Assembly (NCBI RefSeq): GCF_024166365.1 | Contig: NC_064843.1 | Coordinates: forward strand, 58,738,532 to 58,802,531 | DNA length: 64,000 nt | Origin: Elephas maximus indicus | Lineage: Eukaryota; Chordata; Mammalia; Proboscidea; Elephantidae | Direction of reading: 5' to 3' | In this document: in pieces, positions 59,501 to 64,000 of the stretch | Layout: each line of letters opens with the position of its first letter | Position numbering within the stretch: position 1 is the stretch's first letter | The notes under the pieces: generated by a model | What the model was told of the DNA's origin: nothing | Seen by the model: the letters and a program-made list of their open reading frames with translations, nothing else | Database searches by the model: none | Made by a program: the position numbers and the translations under genes

Positions 59501-62500
59501 GAACATGGATGAACCTGGAGGATATTATATTGAACAAAATAAGTCAGTCATACAAAAGAACAAATATTGTATGTTCTTTTATGAAATAACATGAACAGGT
59601 ACATACATAGAAACTAATGTTCATTAGTGGTTACTAGGGATGGGGAGGGGGGTTCACTGTCGGGAGAATAGACAGTTGTTATTTTTGGCGATGGAGAAGA
59701 TAACACCGAATGAGGGTGGAATGTGCACAGCTTGACCAAGGGAATCGATGTCACTAAGAAGTACCAAAGAAAAAAGGACCTGTTGGTAATTGGTATGGCA
59801 TATATAATTTTGCAACAACTGAAAAACATATGTGAACAACCAGAATGGAAATAATGAGAATGTTCACACATTATGAAGAGTGTCACCAGTGTCACTGAAC
59901 GATTTGTGTAGAAGTTGTTGAATGGGAGCCTAAACTGCTGTGTAAACCTTCACCGAAAACATAATTATTATATTATTTAAAAAAAAAAAAAACTTAAAAC
60001 AACTATAAAAAATTTTTAAATGATTTTGATTTTACACTATTACAACTGGGGATTAGTTTTTCATATCTAGTTTTATGCAAAGATAACCTGCAAAGATCGT
60101 ATTGAGCCTTGAGTTTTCCAGATGAATAATGCAGAAAGACCTGTTTTCTGACACACAGAAATACTGTAAGTACTAATTATATGTGGAAATGACACTAGTC
60201 CTCAGTGTTTCTTCCCCATAGACTGCCTTGCCATCCAGGAGAGGATTTCGGCACCAGACCACTAAATTCTTGTATCGTTTGGTGGGGTCAGAAGACATGG
60301 CTGTGGACCAGAGTATCGTCAGTCCTTACACTTCTCGGATCTTGAAGCCTTATATCAGGTACACGGAGAAGAGGTGTGATGTCGAGTGTGTCACGAGGGA
60401 TAATGTTTGCAGCTTCTGCCCTGCGTGCCCCTGTTGGGGTCAGTAAATGTAAGCAGCATGGGCAAGGACTAAGCTCTGTGCTTCGTGCCCAGTTTCATCC
60501 TTTACTTGTTTCAACTGTACTTTTTGCAGAAAAGGCGATCCTTGGAAAGAAAAATAAAAAGCAAGGATAAGTTAACTGTTAGATCTCATGTGATTGTCAT
60601 AATTGTTTTATTTTAAACTCTTAATATATATATATATATATATATGGAAACCCTGGCGGTGGTTAAGCGCTACAGCTGCCAACCACAAGGTCAGCAGCTC
60701 AGAAGCTCAGATCCACCAGGCGCTCCTTGGAAACTCTATGGGTCAGTTCTACTCTGTCCTGTAGGGTCGCTATGTGTCGGAATCGACTCGATGGGAAGGA
60801 GTTTAGTTATATATGTGTGTGTGTGTGTGTGTGGGTATATACATACGGTACGCTATAAGACGAAGAAATGGGAGAATTGGGAGTGACATCTTCATCAAGC
60901 TTGTAACCAGGACTGCATGCTGGGATGGTGTCTAATCATGAGTCTTGTTGTCTGAGTGGTGAAATGGGAGCTGAGCTTACTAGAGGAACCCCTGTGGTGT
61001 TTTACCCTGGGATTCAGAGAGTACATTGTCTTCTGGAGCCATGCTCGCTCCATAGTCACACTGATCCTCCTTGCCCAGCGCTTGTTCCTGGGCAGACACT
61101 GAAGGGCCATTAACGAGTCTGCTCAGATGTCCCCTCGTCTCTTTGCACCCCAGCTGCCCTGGCCTGGCTGGGTGTTCTCTCTTCCGGGCTCCAACAGCAC
61201 TGGAGTGTGGCTCTGTACCAGAGCATCGTGGTGGAAGGAGGATGCTGTCTGTTTTCTCCCTGTTCATTAAAGGCTCAGCAGCACCTAGTACAGCTCCTGA
61301 TGGGTACAGAGGGATTTGCCTTAGTGAATGTTTATAGAGTGAATTTCAAATCCCATACTGGAAAAGTATTTGAGCTGTTATCAAGCTAGCAACCATATAA
61401 AGCAGCACAAATGAATTTGAGATTTCAAGTAGGTCGAGAGTTTATGTGAATCAAGTAGGAATAATACTGGGCACTTTTCTTGACTTGAGTTTGTTTATTT
61501 TCTGTGGCACCGGAGGCGTGACTATGAAACAAAGCCACCCAAACTACAGCTCCTGTCACAGATTCGCTCCCACCTGCACAGGAGTGACCTTCACTGGACA
61601 CCTGAGCCCGACGCGCCTCTTGATTACTGCTATGTTCGGCCAAACCACATCCCAACGATAAACTCTATGTGTCATGAGTTTTTCTGGCCAGGTATGTTCC
61701 CCCTCCCACCCTAACCCTAGGCAGATCGATTTTCTGTATAGTTCACTCTGATTCTTATAACTAGTGTATGTCATCTAACCCAAAACCTTCGCTCATACGA
61801 TTTCATTTCGTTTGTCTCTGCTAACATAGAAATATGAAAATATAAATACCTCTTTTCGTCAAATCAAGAAGAAGCTGACAAAGTAATAAACAGTGTTTTT
61901 GTTTGTTTCTCTTCACTGTATGTTTCTGCTTCCAGAATAAAAGACTCATTCTGTTTTGCTTCTACATATGTTTAGATACCAGGTAATGTCTTTTGAGATA
62001 GACTGGTAGCTTGGGCGTGCTTGGACACTTTCGCTTTTTGCTTAATGATTCTCTGTGTTTCGTTTATTTAACTGGTCACCAGAGTGTGGTGGTGCAGCGA
62101 GATCCCACGGACTTTGAGAATAAGAATAAACCCATATGATCTGTCATCTTTTCAGCCTTAGCAAATTGTTTTCAGAAGACGAAAGCCGTCAATTAAAGGG
62201 ACGCACTTTAACTGCTGAGTGTAAGCACATTTCTTTGTGGACCTGCTTCATCATGGTGCTTTGAAACGTAAAGGAAATAATATCACCAAAAACACAAAGT
62301 ATTTTTTTTTTTTAAAGAAATAATAGCTGTTCTCCGGATGTTAGCTAAGATTTCGTCGAGATTAGCACTGTGTCACTTTTACTGGCTGATAATCGTGTCA
62401 TAGCGCCTGTGGTGGCAGAGCTGGGCTCTTCCTTTTGGGAGCGGTACTGGGGCTGAAAGGAACACTCTGGGAACACCTGCTACTCCCCACCCTTGTGCTA

Positions 62501-63190
62501 GGTGTCTCCCATACATTATTCCTGGAATCTTTTTTTAACTTCTTTATTGTGAAATGTAGCATCTGTGCAAAAGAGCATATAAATTGTGTGTGTATGGGGT
62601 AAAGCATACGGACCTGAGCGCTCAGAGAATCTTCACACGAAGCTGTGAGGCCTGGCTATGCGCCTGCCTTAGGTGTTGCAGAAGCTTAGTCCCTGGGACA
62701 CTCAGCACTGTGTCTGCAGTCACACACTTGTCCATCCTGAACCTGCGTGCTCTGCTACCCGTCCTCTCCTGCCGCTCTGTTAACATACATACTTAGAAAA
62801 GACTATGTTAATTTTGATATTTTCTAAAATTCATTTCTATTTTTATGGTCCAAATGTGTGGTGTCTATGGTAATATCTTTGTCCTCATGTTTGGGTTTTT
62901 TAGCATACAGGCGTGTCTGTAAGTTCAGACTAGGCAGCATGGTGTTGCATCATTCCAGAAGGCACATGGTTTGAATCTCCGATTGTTTCTTTTCTTTAGG
63001 CATCGACCTGTCTGAGTGCCTACAGTATCCAGACTTTAGTGTGGTCGTCCTTTATAAAAAAGTCATCATTGCCTTTGGCTTCATGGTTCCCGATGTGAAA
63101 TACAATGAAGCTTACATTTCCTTTCTGTTTGTGCATCCTGAATGGAGAAGAGCAGGCATTGCGACTTTCATGATTTACCATCTGATTCAG
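14293..63190 (+). CDS. KAT14: KAT14 (CSRP2BP/ATAC2) acetyltransferase, 3' end off the window
   Basis: Nine coding exons join without a frame break to 725 codons. A last exon of about 57 codons, expected from the roughly 782-aa human protein as I recall it, lies past the window edge. Visible features in order: an acidic N-terminus; a CxxC...CxxC zinc-binding pattern (C77, C80, C106, C109); a Trp-rich region at about 130-210 ([17 protein letters not shown]); Ser/Pro-rich and acidic linkers at about 270-440; basic clusters near [10 protein letters not shown] and [14 protein letters not shown]; and a C-terminal GNAT domain with the acetyl-CoA-binding motif RRAGIA in exon 9. Family knowledge: KAT14 is a subunit of the nuclear ATAC histone acetyltransferase complex and binds CSRP2. 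Start: purine at -3 and G at +4. Confidence 0.95.
14718..14723 (+). terminator. AATAAA poly(A) signal inside KAT14 intron 1
   Basis: First AATAAA downstream of the PET117 stop, 166 bp past the KAT14 exon 1 donor. It could end PET117 transcripts that leave this intron unspliced. No functional evidence beyond the hexamer. Confidence 0.4.
15480..16085 (+). repeat. LINE2-like ancient repeat
   Basis: The right end resembles the L2 3' terminus ('tgtaggcctcatggag', 'gcattgtattcctggctcc', 'ccagcgcttggcacc'). The left limit is uncertain. Confidence 0.45.
16430..16548 (+). CDS. KAT14: KAT14 coding exon 2
   Basis: Residues 87-126 ([18 protein letters not shown]... to LKLTWQQ). Acceptor tcctag|gt, donor cag|gtgagc. 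Contains the second CxxC pair (C106/C109). Confidence 0.95.
16645..17046 (+). mobile_element. MLT1-like MaLR LTR
   Basis: Begins 'atggattgaattgtgtcccc' and ends with 'ctcccgaactgtgagaaaat', an AATAAA-like signal and 'tatggcagctctagttaac', the order seen in MLT1-type LTRs. KAT14 intron 2. Confidence 0.6.
17610..18330 (-). mobile_element. L1 3'-UTR segment
   Basis: Antisense L1 3'-UTR sequence ('caacagagcatacaccagtt', 'gcacaaccattctcacc'), of a type related to those at 41228 and 42479. Interrupted by a SINE fragment at 17855-17906. Confidence 0.55.
17855..17906 (-). mobile_element. AfroSINE 3'-tail fragment
   Basis: 'accaaacccagtgttgtcga' then 'gattccgactcatagcgacc': antisense SINE tail only. 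Confidence 0.85.
18331..18984 (+). other. KAT14 intron 2, nothing recognised
   Basis: Unique-looking AT-rich intronic DNA without exon or repeat signals that I can name. Confidence 0.4.
19960..20605 (-). mobile_element. Truncated L1 3' end with target-site duplication
   Basis: Poly-T start and L1 3'-UTR sequence, inserted in the older L1. Bracketed by TTGGTAAAGT at 19950-19959 and again at 20606-20615, a 10-bp target-site duplication. Confidence 0.75.
21547..23028 (-). mobile_element. RTE (BovB-like) LINE, interrupted by an LTR
   Basis: The antisense 3' terminus lies at the left ('ttgttgttaggtgctgttga'). It runs through the RT C-terminal region (minus-strand [17 protein letters not shown]) to about 22488 and resumes at 22943-23028, matching 28909-28985. 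Inserted in L1. Confidence 0.8.
22489..22942. mobile_element. LTR-like repeat inside the RTE copy
   Basis: Reverse-oriented relative of 500-880. It ends 'gcttctctagagaacccagc' then 'ctaaaaca'. The RTE sequence is continuous on either side, so this insertion is younger than the RTE copy. Confidence 0.65.
24449..24614 (+). mobile_element. AfroSINE, full-length
   Basis: Head 'ggagccctggtggcacagtg', box B-like 'aggtcagcagttcgaatcc', and tail 'attagtcggcattgactaga'. Inserted in L1 sequence. Confidence 0.9.
24870..25391 (+). other. Intronic sequence between L1 relic and tandem array
   Basis: C/T-rich, with several 'ttccttctctgttt' words. No exon. Could be L1 5'-UTR of an older subfamily, but not recognised. 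Confidence 0.35.
25392..26600 (+). repeat. Tandem array, unit about 315-340 bp, about 3.5 copies
   Basis: The word tttgtcctgttggtttcag (variants) recurs at 25392, 25731, 26046, 26363 and 26537, giving periods of 339, 315, 317 and 174. Other words recur in the same order in each unit: 'gactccactgc', 'ggccttctgtag', 'gatgcctgcttcct', 'cctcagtgccaactggaag'. Units are diverged from each other. Not a simple repeat and not a family I recognise. Confidence 0.8.
26905..27073 (+). mobile_element. AfroSINE, divergent subtype
   Basis: 'ggtggttcaagtccacccag', 'aaaggcctggcagtctactt' and tail 'atcaccatgagttggaatca'. Head eroded. Confidence 0.75.
27735..27843 (-). mobile_element. AfroSINE partial copy
   Basis: Antisense tail and middle ('gccatcaagtcgattttgac', 'gagtagaactgctcc'), then directly abutting a + strand copy. 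Confidence 0.75.
27844..27985 (+). mobile_element. AfroSINE partial copy
   Basis: 'tccctgggtggtacatacag', 'gctggcagttcaaactcacc', 'gatctgcttctgaaagg', ending before a complete tail where the RTE copy begins. Confidence 0.7.
27986..29345 (-). mobile_element. RTE (BovB-like) LINE with reverse-transcriptase remnant
   Basis: 5'-truncated copy about 1.36 kb long. The minus-strand frame 28989-28429 (186 codons) retains reverse-transcriptase motifs [15 protein letters not shown] and [13 protein letters not shown], so the YADD catalytic signature is intact. A second minus frame (29298-28993) carries the upstream RT part ([20 protein letters not shown]). No endonuclease domain remains. Dead copy. Confidence 0.85.
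30294..30415 (+). CDS. KAT14: KAT14 coding exon 3
   Basis: Residues 127-167 ([20 protein letters not shown]... LLGNR). Acceptor tttcag|gtt, donor ag|gtaatg, phase 2. Confidence 0.95.
30598..30741 (+). mobile_element. AfroSINE, 5'-truncated
   Basis: 'agctgaaaggttgacacctc', 'aaaccctatggagcagttct', tail 'gccgtgagtcagaatcaact'. Confidence 0.8.
30845..30965 (+). other. CpG-bearing patch with short ATG frame
   Basis: A small GC- and CpG-enriched block in an AT-rich intron. ATG at 30883 in a strong context (gccATGg) opens a 16-codon frame ending 30933. It resembles the 5' end of a processed retrocopy, but I do not recognise the parent. Not called as a gene. Confidence 0.3.
30966..32512 (+). other. 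KAT14 intron 3, nothing recognised
   Basis: AT-rich intronic DNA with a poly-T run near 31660-31677. No exon supported in any frame. Confidence 0.4.
32513..32640 (+). mobile_element. AfroSINE with internal deletion
   Basis: Head 'gtcctggtggcacagtggtt', then 'gggagagagatgtgaatcgg', which joins directly to the tail 'aattgactatacggcagtag'. Confidence 0.85.
32868..33020. mobile_element. Possible DNA-transposon remnant (MITE-like)
   Basis: Starts 'accgtatttcatgatttt' and ends with an imperfect inverse of the same word near 33000-33015 (about 12 of 16 matching), suggesting terminal inverted repeats. Weak. Confidence 0.25.
33040..33400 (-). repeat. Old L1 3' remnant
   Basis: Antisense words typical of ancient L1 3' ends ('gtattccattctatac', 'ttaggttatttccagttacc', 'gtagcactgtggggtcagag'). 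Confidence 0.5.
33667..33825 (-). mobile_element. AfroSINE, full-length
   Basis: Antisense tail 'gaatcgattctgactcatag' to antisense head 'cgccaccagggttgc', with poly-A-like left edge. Confidence 0.9.
34094..34567 (-). mobile_element. RTE (BovB-like) LINE 3' fragment
   Basis: Antisense 3' terminus 'gttgtcgttaggtgtcattg' then the conserved RT C-terminal segment to 'gccttcaaagtggc'. Confidence 0.8.
34568..35664 (+). other. KAT14 intron 3, nothing recognised
   Basis: Intronic. A G-rich stretch on the + strand lies at about 34855-35000. No splice-flanked coding segment. Confidence 0.4.
35665..35775 (+). repeat. MIR 3' fragment
   Basis: 'ggttttgcagatgaagaagg', 'gggacttgaagctgggcagg' and 'agactccagagtct' follow MIR order. 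Confidence 0.55.
35846..36030 (-). mobile_element. RTE (BovB-like) LINE 3' fragment
   Basis: Antisense terminus 'tgttctgttaggtgatgtca' to 'ccttactaagcatag', then poly-A of the next SINE. Confidence 0.75.
36041..36213 (-). mobile_element. AfroSINE close to KAT14 exon 4
   Basis: Poly-A run at 36041-36059, antisense tail 'gccgtcgagtcagttccaac', antisense head ending 'accagggcttcc'. It ends 76 nt before the exon 4 acceptor and contains an AG preceded by 'ctctttaccactatgccacc' that resembles a cryptic acceptor. Confidence 0.9.
36290..36471 (+). CDS. KAT14: KAT14 coding exon 4
   Basis: Residues 167-228 ([17 protein letters not shown]... STLKVK). Acceptor cttcag|g, donor g|gtactg, phase 1. Trp- and Gly-rich block. 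Confidence 0.95.
36667..36885 (+). mobile_element. AfroSINE, long form
   Basis: Head 'ggagctctggtggtgcagtg', a middle with 'gagaaagatgtgcagtctgc', tail 'tcgctatgaattggaaccga', and a G4T4-like end at 36859-36882. Confidence 0.9.
36945..37840 (-). repeat. Old L1 3' region
   Basis: Antisense ancient-L1 words: 'ctttttattatggagaattt', 'cctctactgatggacatttt', 'aattcctagaaatagaatac'. Strongly diverged, with at least two pieces. Confidence 0.6.
37860..38022 (+). mobile_element. AfroSINE, full-length
   Basis: 'ggaacccctggtggcgtagt' head and 'cagaatcgactcgatggcac' tail. Lies 265 bp before KAT14 exon 5. Confidence 0.9.
38288..38704 (+). CDS. KAT14: KAT14 coding exon 5
   Basis: Residues 228-367 ([20 protein letters not shown]... 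MPPQALFH). Acceptor gctag|cc, donor g|gtgaga, phase 1. Ser/Thr/Pro-rich stretch [17 protein letters not shown]. Confidence 0.95.
38839..39410 (+). CDS. KAT14: KAT14 coding exon 6
   Basis: Residues 367-557 ([18 protein letters not shown]... FRILDRYQ). Acceptor gtgcag|at, donor cag|gtaaat, phase 0. Acidic [18 protein letters not shown] and basic [16 protein letters not shown] segments. Confidence 0.95.
39411..41214 (+). other. KAT14 intron 6, left part
   Basis: Start of a 20.8-kb intron. The first 1.2 kb looks unique. From about 40450 it has the T-rich character of old antisense L1, but no firm family signal. Confidence 0.4.
41228..42463 (-). mobile_element. L1 3' end, older copy
   Basis: Antisense L1 3'-UTR paralogous to 42479-43550 (shared order 'ggaagtttacacagca', 'ctagtttccctgcccc', 'actattttatgccagtcgac'). 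Confidence 0.6.
42464..42478 (+). repeat. Target-site duplication of the large L1, left
   Basis: CCTTGTCCACTTCTT, matching 50056-50070 (CCTTGTGCACTTCTT) at 14 of 15 positions. Abuts the L1 poly-T. Confidence 0.85.
43550..47250 (-). pseudogene. L1 ORF2 remnant (endonuclease and reverse transcriptase)
   Basis: Overlapping minus frames cover the protein in order. 46977-46156 holds endonuclease ([18 protein letters not shown]) and linker. 46211-45540 holds the start of RT ([14 protein letters not shown]). 45580-44711 holds RT ([15 protein letters not shown]). 44772-43840 and 43828-43601 hold the C-terminal region ([24 protein letters not shown]). Frameshifts separate them. The RT catalytic box reads [11 protein letters not shown] instead of FADD, and the endonuclease SDH motif reads SDL, so both activities are lost irrespective of the frameshifts. 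Confidence 0.9.
47700..48732 (-). pseudogene. L1 ORF1 remnant
   Basis: The frame 48732-48466 (88 codons) starts [18 protein letters not shown] and is followed by a charged helical segment ([20 protein letters not shown]) expected of the ORF1 coiled coil. Downstream frames are broken. Confidence 0.65.
50056..50070 (+). repeat. Target-site duplication of the large L1, right
   Basis: CCTTGTGCACTTCTT, partner of 42464-42478. Confidence 0.85.
50071..53860 (-). mobile_element. Older L1 interrupted by an RTE insertion
   Basis: Antisense L1 3' half in two parts, 50071-50474 and 53011-53860. The breakpoint falls between 'gaataatgcagcaac' and 'ggtatttctatttc'. Non-coding. Confidence 0.65.
50475..53010 (+). 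mobile_element. RTE (BovB-like) LINE, about 2.5 kb, degenerate ORF
   Basis: Longest RTE copy here, read on the + strand. Endonuclease C-terminal part: 50726-51022 ([20 protein letters not shown]). RT: 51426-51716 ([15 protein letters not shown]), 51936-52178 and 51983-52339 ([28 protein letters not shown], catalytic FADD intact). RT C-terminus: 52391-52579 and 52687-52989 ([34 protein letters not shown]). Frameshifts and stops separate the pieces. The 3' end 'tagggtcgctatgagtcaga' to 'gcacctaacaacaa' matches the AfroSINE tail. Confidence 0.9.
54176..54221 (+). mobile_element. AfroSINE 3'-tail fragment
   Basis: 'ggggttgccatgaatctgaa' then 'tagacttgacagcagctaac', the tail only. Confidence 0.75.
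54689..54888 (+). mobile_element. AfroSINE, long form, with target-site duplication
   Basis: Head 'ggagctctggtggtgcagtg', middle with 'ggcagtctgcttccataaag', tail 'tcactatgagtcacggttgg'. Flanked by GGTAACTCTA (54678-54687) and GGCAACTCTA (54889-54898). Confidence 0.9.
55112..55265 (-). repeat. Old L1 3' fragment
   Basis: 'aaattgtggtaaaaatatgt', 'acatttaccatttcag', 'acaccatcaccacggtcc': ancient L1 3' end pattern. Confidence 0.55.
55497..55658 (+). mobile_element. AfroSINE, full-length
   Basis: 'ggagccctggtggcacagtg' head, 'gagtcggaatcgactcagtg' tail. Confidence 0.9.
55659..56921 (+). other. KAT14 intron 6, mostly unassigned
   Basis: Unique-looking. About 56190-56530 contains an old dispersed-repeat pattern ('tacttaatgtgtgccaagca', 'tctgaggaggtgccatggag') of a family I do not assign. 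No exon. Confidence 0.4.
56922..57372 (+). repeat. LTR-like ancient repeat
   Basis: 'gtctcagttagctatcactg', 'cttagtggcttaaaacaata', 'gattctgtggctcgactagt', 'ggggaggggaaataggccct': order of a common mammalian ERVL/MaLR-type LTR. Family not assigned. Confidence 0.5.
57373..57944 (+). other. KAT14 intron 6, nothing recognised
   Basis: No repeat family or exon recognised. Open frames on both strands lack splice context. Confidence 0.4.
57945..58235 (-). mobile_element. Old afrotherian SINE with non-tRNA-like head
   Basis: Antisense RTE-like tail ('ttagttgccattgggttggt', 'ccactcatggtgacc') followed by the body shared with 7780-7975 ('gattgccaggcctttctacc', 'tagcttccagcatcatagca'). Confidence 0.65.
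58262..59992 (+). mobile_element. L1 LINE, 5'-truncated, + strand
   Basis: Starts in the ORF2 C-terminal region (58275-58565: [20 protein letters not shown]), then degenerate ORF2, 3' UTR and an A-run at 59979-59992. Interrupted by an AfroSINE. Confidence 0.8.
59101..59261 (-). mobile_element. AfroSINE inside L1, with target-site duplication
   Basis: Antisense tail 'tgagtcgattccgactcata' and antisense head 'ctgccaccggggtttcc'. Flanked by AGAACTATCATA (59079-59090) and AGAACTACCATA (about 59264-59275). Confidence 0.9.
60222..60358 (+). CDS. KAT14: KAT14 coding exon 7
   Basis: Residues 558-603 ([20 protein letters not shown]... ILKPYI). Acceptor ccatag|act, donor ag|gtacac, phase 2. Confidence 0.95.
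60623..60645. repeat. (TA)n microsatellite
   Basis: Uninterrupted alternating TA just upstream of the SINE. Confidence 0.9.
60646..60810 (+). mobile_element. AfroSINE, full-length
   Basis: 'ggaaaccctggcggtggtta' head with a small deletion, 'tcggaatcgactcgatggga' tail. Confidence 0.9.
60814..60833. repeat. (TG)n microsatellite
   Basis: Alternating TG at the tail of the SINE. Confidence 0.9.
61240..61345 (+). repeat. LINE2 3'-end fragment
   Basis: 'agcagcacctagtacagctc' then 'cttagtgaatgtttatagag', a degraded L2 terminus just upstream of exon 8. Confidence 0.5.
61516..61691 (+). CDS. KAT14: KAT14 coding exon 8
   Basis: Residues 603-662 ([18 protein letters not shown]... HEFFWP). Acceptor accggag|g, with the uncommon G at -3. 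Donor g|gtatgt, phase 1. Reading frame and family alignment leave no other acceptor. Confidence 0.93.
61692..62999 (+). other. KAT14 intron 8
   Basis: Intronic. 62530-62790 has the look of an ancient L1-type 3' remnant ('ctttattgtgaaatgtagca', 'cagagaatcttcacacgaag'), low certainty. The rest is not recognised. Confidence 0.4.
63000..63190 (+). CDS. KAT14: KAT14 coding exon 9 (GNAT domain)
   Basis: Residues 662-725 ([20 protein letters not shown]... MIYHLIQ). Acceptor tttag|gc, donor cag|gtcagt, phase 0. Contains [19 protein letters not shown], where RRAGIA fits the R/QxxGxG/A acetyl-CoA motif. The GNAT fold is completed by an exon not in this window. Confidence 0.95.
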
Positions 63191-64000
63191 GTCAGTCACC
63201 TGGGCTTGTTTCAGCTTGTGTCTGGGCTCCTTGGAAGATTTAGGGGCCGTGACGAGGCTGAGCCGGTCCCTCCCAGCATTACCCAGTGGGATGGGCTGCC
63301 CTACAGCCAAGTGAAAGCCAGCCAGTCAGTATTCATGAGGTTATTACACACAGACAGAAATCTCCAGCCCTCCAAGATGAGGTTACTGTTCAGACCCAGG
63401 TGTCCAAGAAACCTGTTTTTTGAATGTGTAGAGTAAATAAAACAAGGAAATCCTGGAACCAGATCCTAAAACGCTGTACTTTTACATGTAGCAACTGTCC
63501 CTGCGCTTAGAGTCATCGCTGCCTCAACTCTGGGACATAGAAATGGAACTGCATGGCTTTCAGTTGTTAAGTATTCTTAAACATCTTAGCAAAACCCTGT
63601 CAGCAAGTCCATATTCTGTTGCTGCTACTATCGCCCTGTGAACCGGTATGAGCCTCCCAGGATCGATTCTGATATCTAAGGCTCTTAATCCTGATAGGGC
63701 GGCATCGCCTTTGAAGAAGAAATACCGTATTTTTGTAACCAGTATCAGAAAAACATGCAAGAACCTTTATTTCCAGAATTTTTCTGATAACTCTTATTTA
63801 GAAATCAAATATGGAAGTATGGGTGTTCGGAGGAGTGTGCGTTATGTGGGCAAGATTCCTTTTTAAGAGAGGATGGAGATGATAAAATTGTTGTTTTTCC
63901 AGTTTTTAATGAACAGTGTTCAGTAATTCCAAAATATTGGCAGGGACCTTGAGAACTGTCGTACCAGGAATTGCTTTCTTATTCCTCAGGCAGTGACTGT
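63191..64000 (+). other. KAT14 intron 9, nothing recognised
   Basis: Intronic sequence to the window edge. I looked for the last KAT14 exon and did not find it here. Confidence 0.6.

Noticed and set aside
11683-60810. tRNA genes at the box A/B-like heads of the SINEs
   Set aside because: These are tRNA-derived SINE heads followed by SINE bodies, without cloverleaf arms of a full tRNA.
63191-63436. Open frame continuing past KAT14 exon 9
   Set aside because: Donor cag|gtcagt at 63191. The extra residues do not resemble the GNAT C-terminus.
1-64000. CRISPR array, operons, toxin systems or other prokaryotic modules
   Set aside because: None seen. The window is vertebrate nuclear DNA with introns and retroelements.
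63191-64000. Last KAT14 exon
   Set aside because: Looked for the expected C-terminal GNAT sequence in all + frames of this stretch and did not find it. It must lie beyond the window.

Overview
This is a mammalian genomic window, almost certainly from an afrotherian and most likely a paenungulate such as an elephant. Two things support this: a spliced nuclear gene pair with canonical GT/AG introns, and more than fifteen copies of a tRNA-derived SINE whose 3' tail matches an RTE (BovB-like) LINE that is also present. That is the AfroSINE/RTE pairing known from afrotherians. I cannot fix the species from sequence alone.

Two protein-coding genes lie in tandem on the + strand. PET117 (9830-13992, two coding exons, 81 aa) encodes a mitochondrial cytochrome c oxidase assembly factor. 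KAT14 (CSRP2BP/ATAC2, the GNAT-family subunit of the ATAC histone acetyltransferase complex) starts at 14293, only 300 nt after the PET117 stop. Nine KAT14 coding exons are present (14293-63190). They join in frame to exactly 725 codons, and the last coding exon, with the end of the GNAT fold, lies past the right edge. The single CpG island (about 9380-10000) sits at PET117. No CpG-rich promoter and no AATAAA/ATTAAA occurs between the PET117 stop and the KAT14 start, so the two genes probably share a promoter or transcript.

Layout: 1-9.4 kb is intergenic with ERV LTR relics, RTE fragments and MIRs. 9.4-10.55 kb is the CpG island, PET117 exon 1 and a roughly 540-bp polypyrimidine tract. 10.5-16.6 kb holds PET117 exon 2 and KAT14 exons 1-2. 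16.6-30.3 kb is KAT14 intron 2, with a nested minus-strand L1, an RTE copy, an LTR and a 315-340-bp tandem array. 30.3-39.4 kb holds KAT14 exons 3-6 with SINEs between them. 39.4-60.2 kb is the large intron 6, dominated by a 7.6-kb L1 with its target-site duplication, set within older L1 sequence that also carries a 2.5-kb RTE copy. 60.2-64 kb holds exons 7-9 and the start of intron 9.

I found no prokaryote-like system, CRISPR array, tRNA or rRNA gene. The points most worth a second look are the PET117-KAT14 arrangement, the polypyrimidine tract in PET117 intron 1, the tandem array near 26 kb, the SINE bracketed by a 61-bp duplication, and the large L1 with substitutions at both the RT and EN active sites. 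Repeat boundaries are read by eye and may be off by tens of bases unless a target-site duplication is named.
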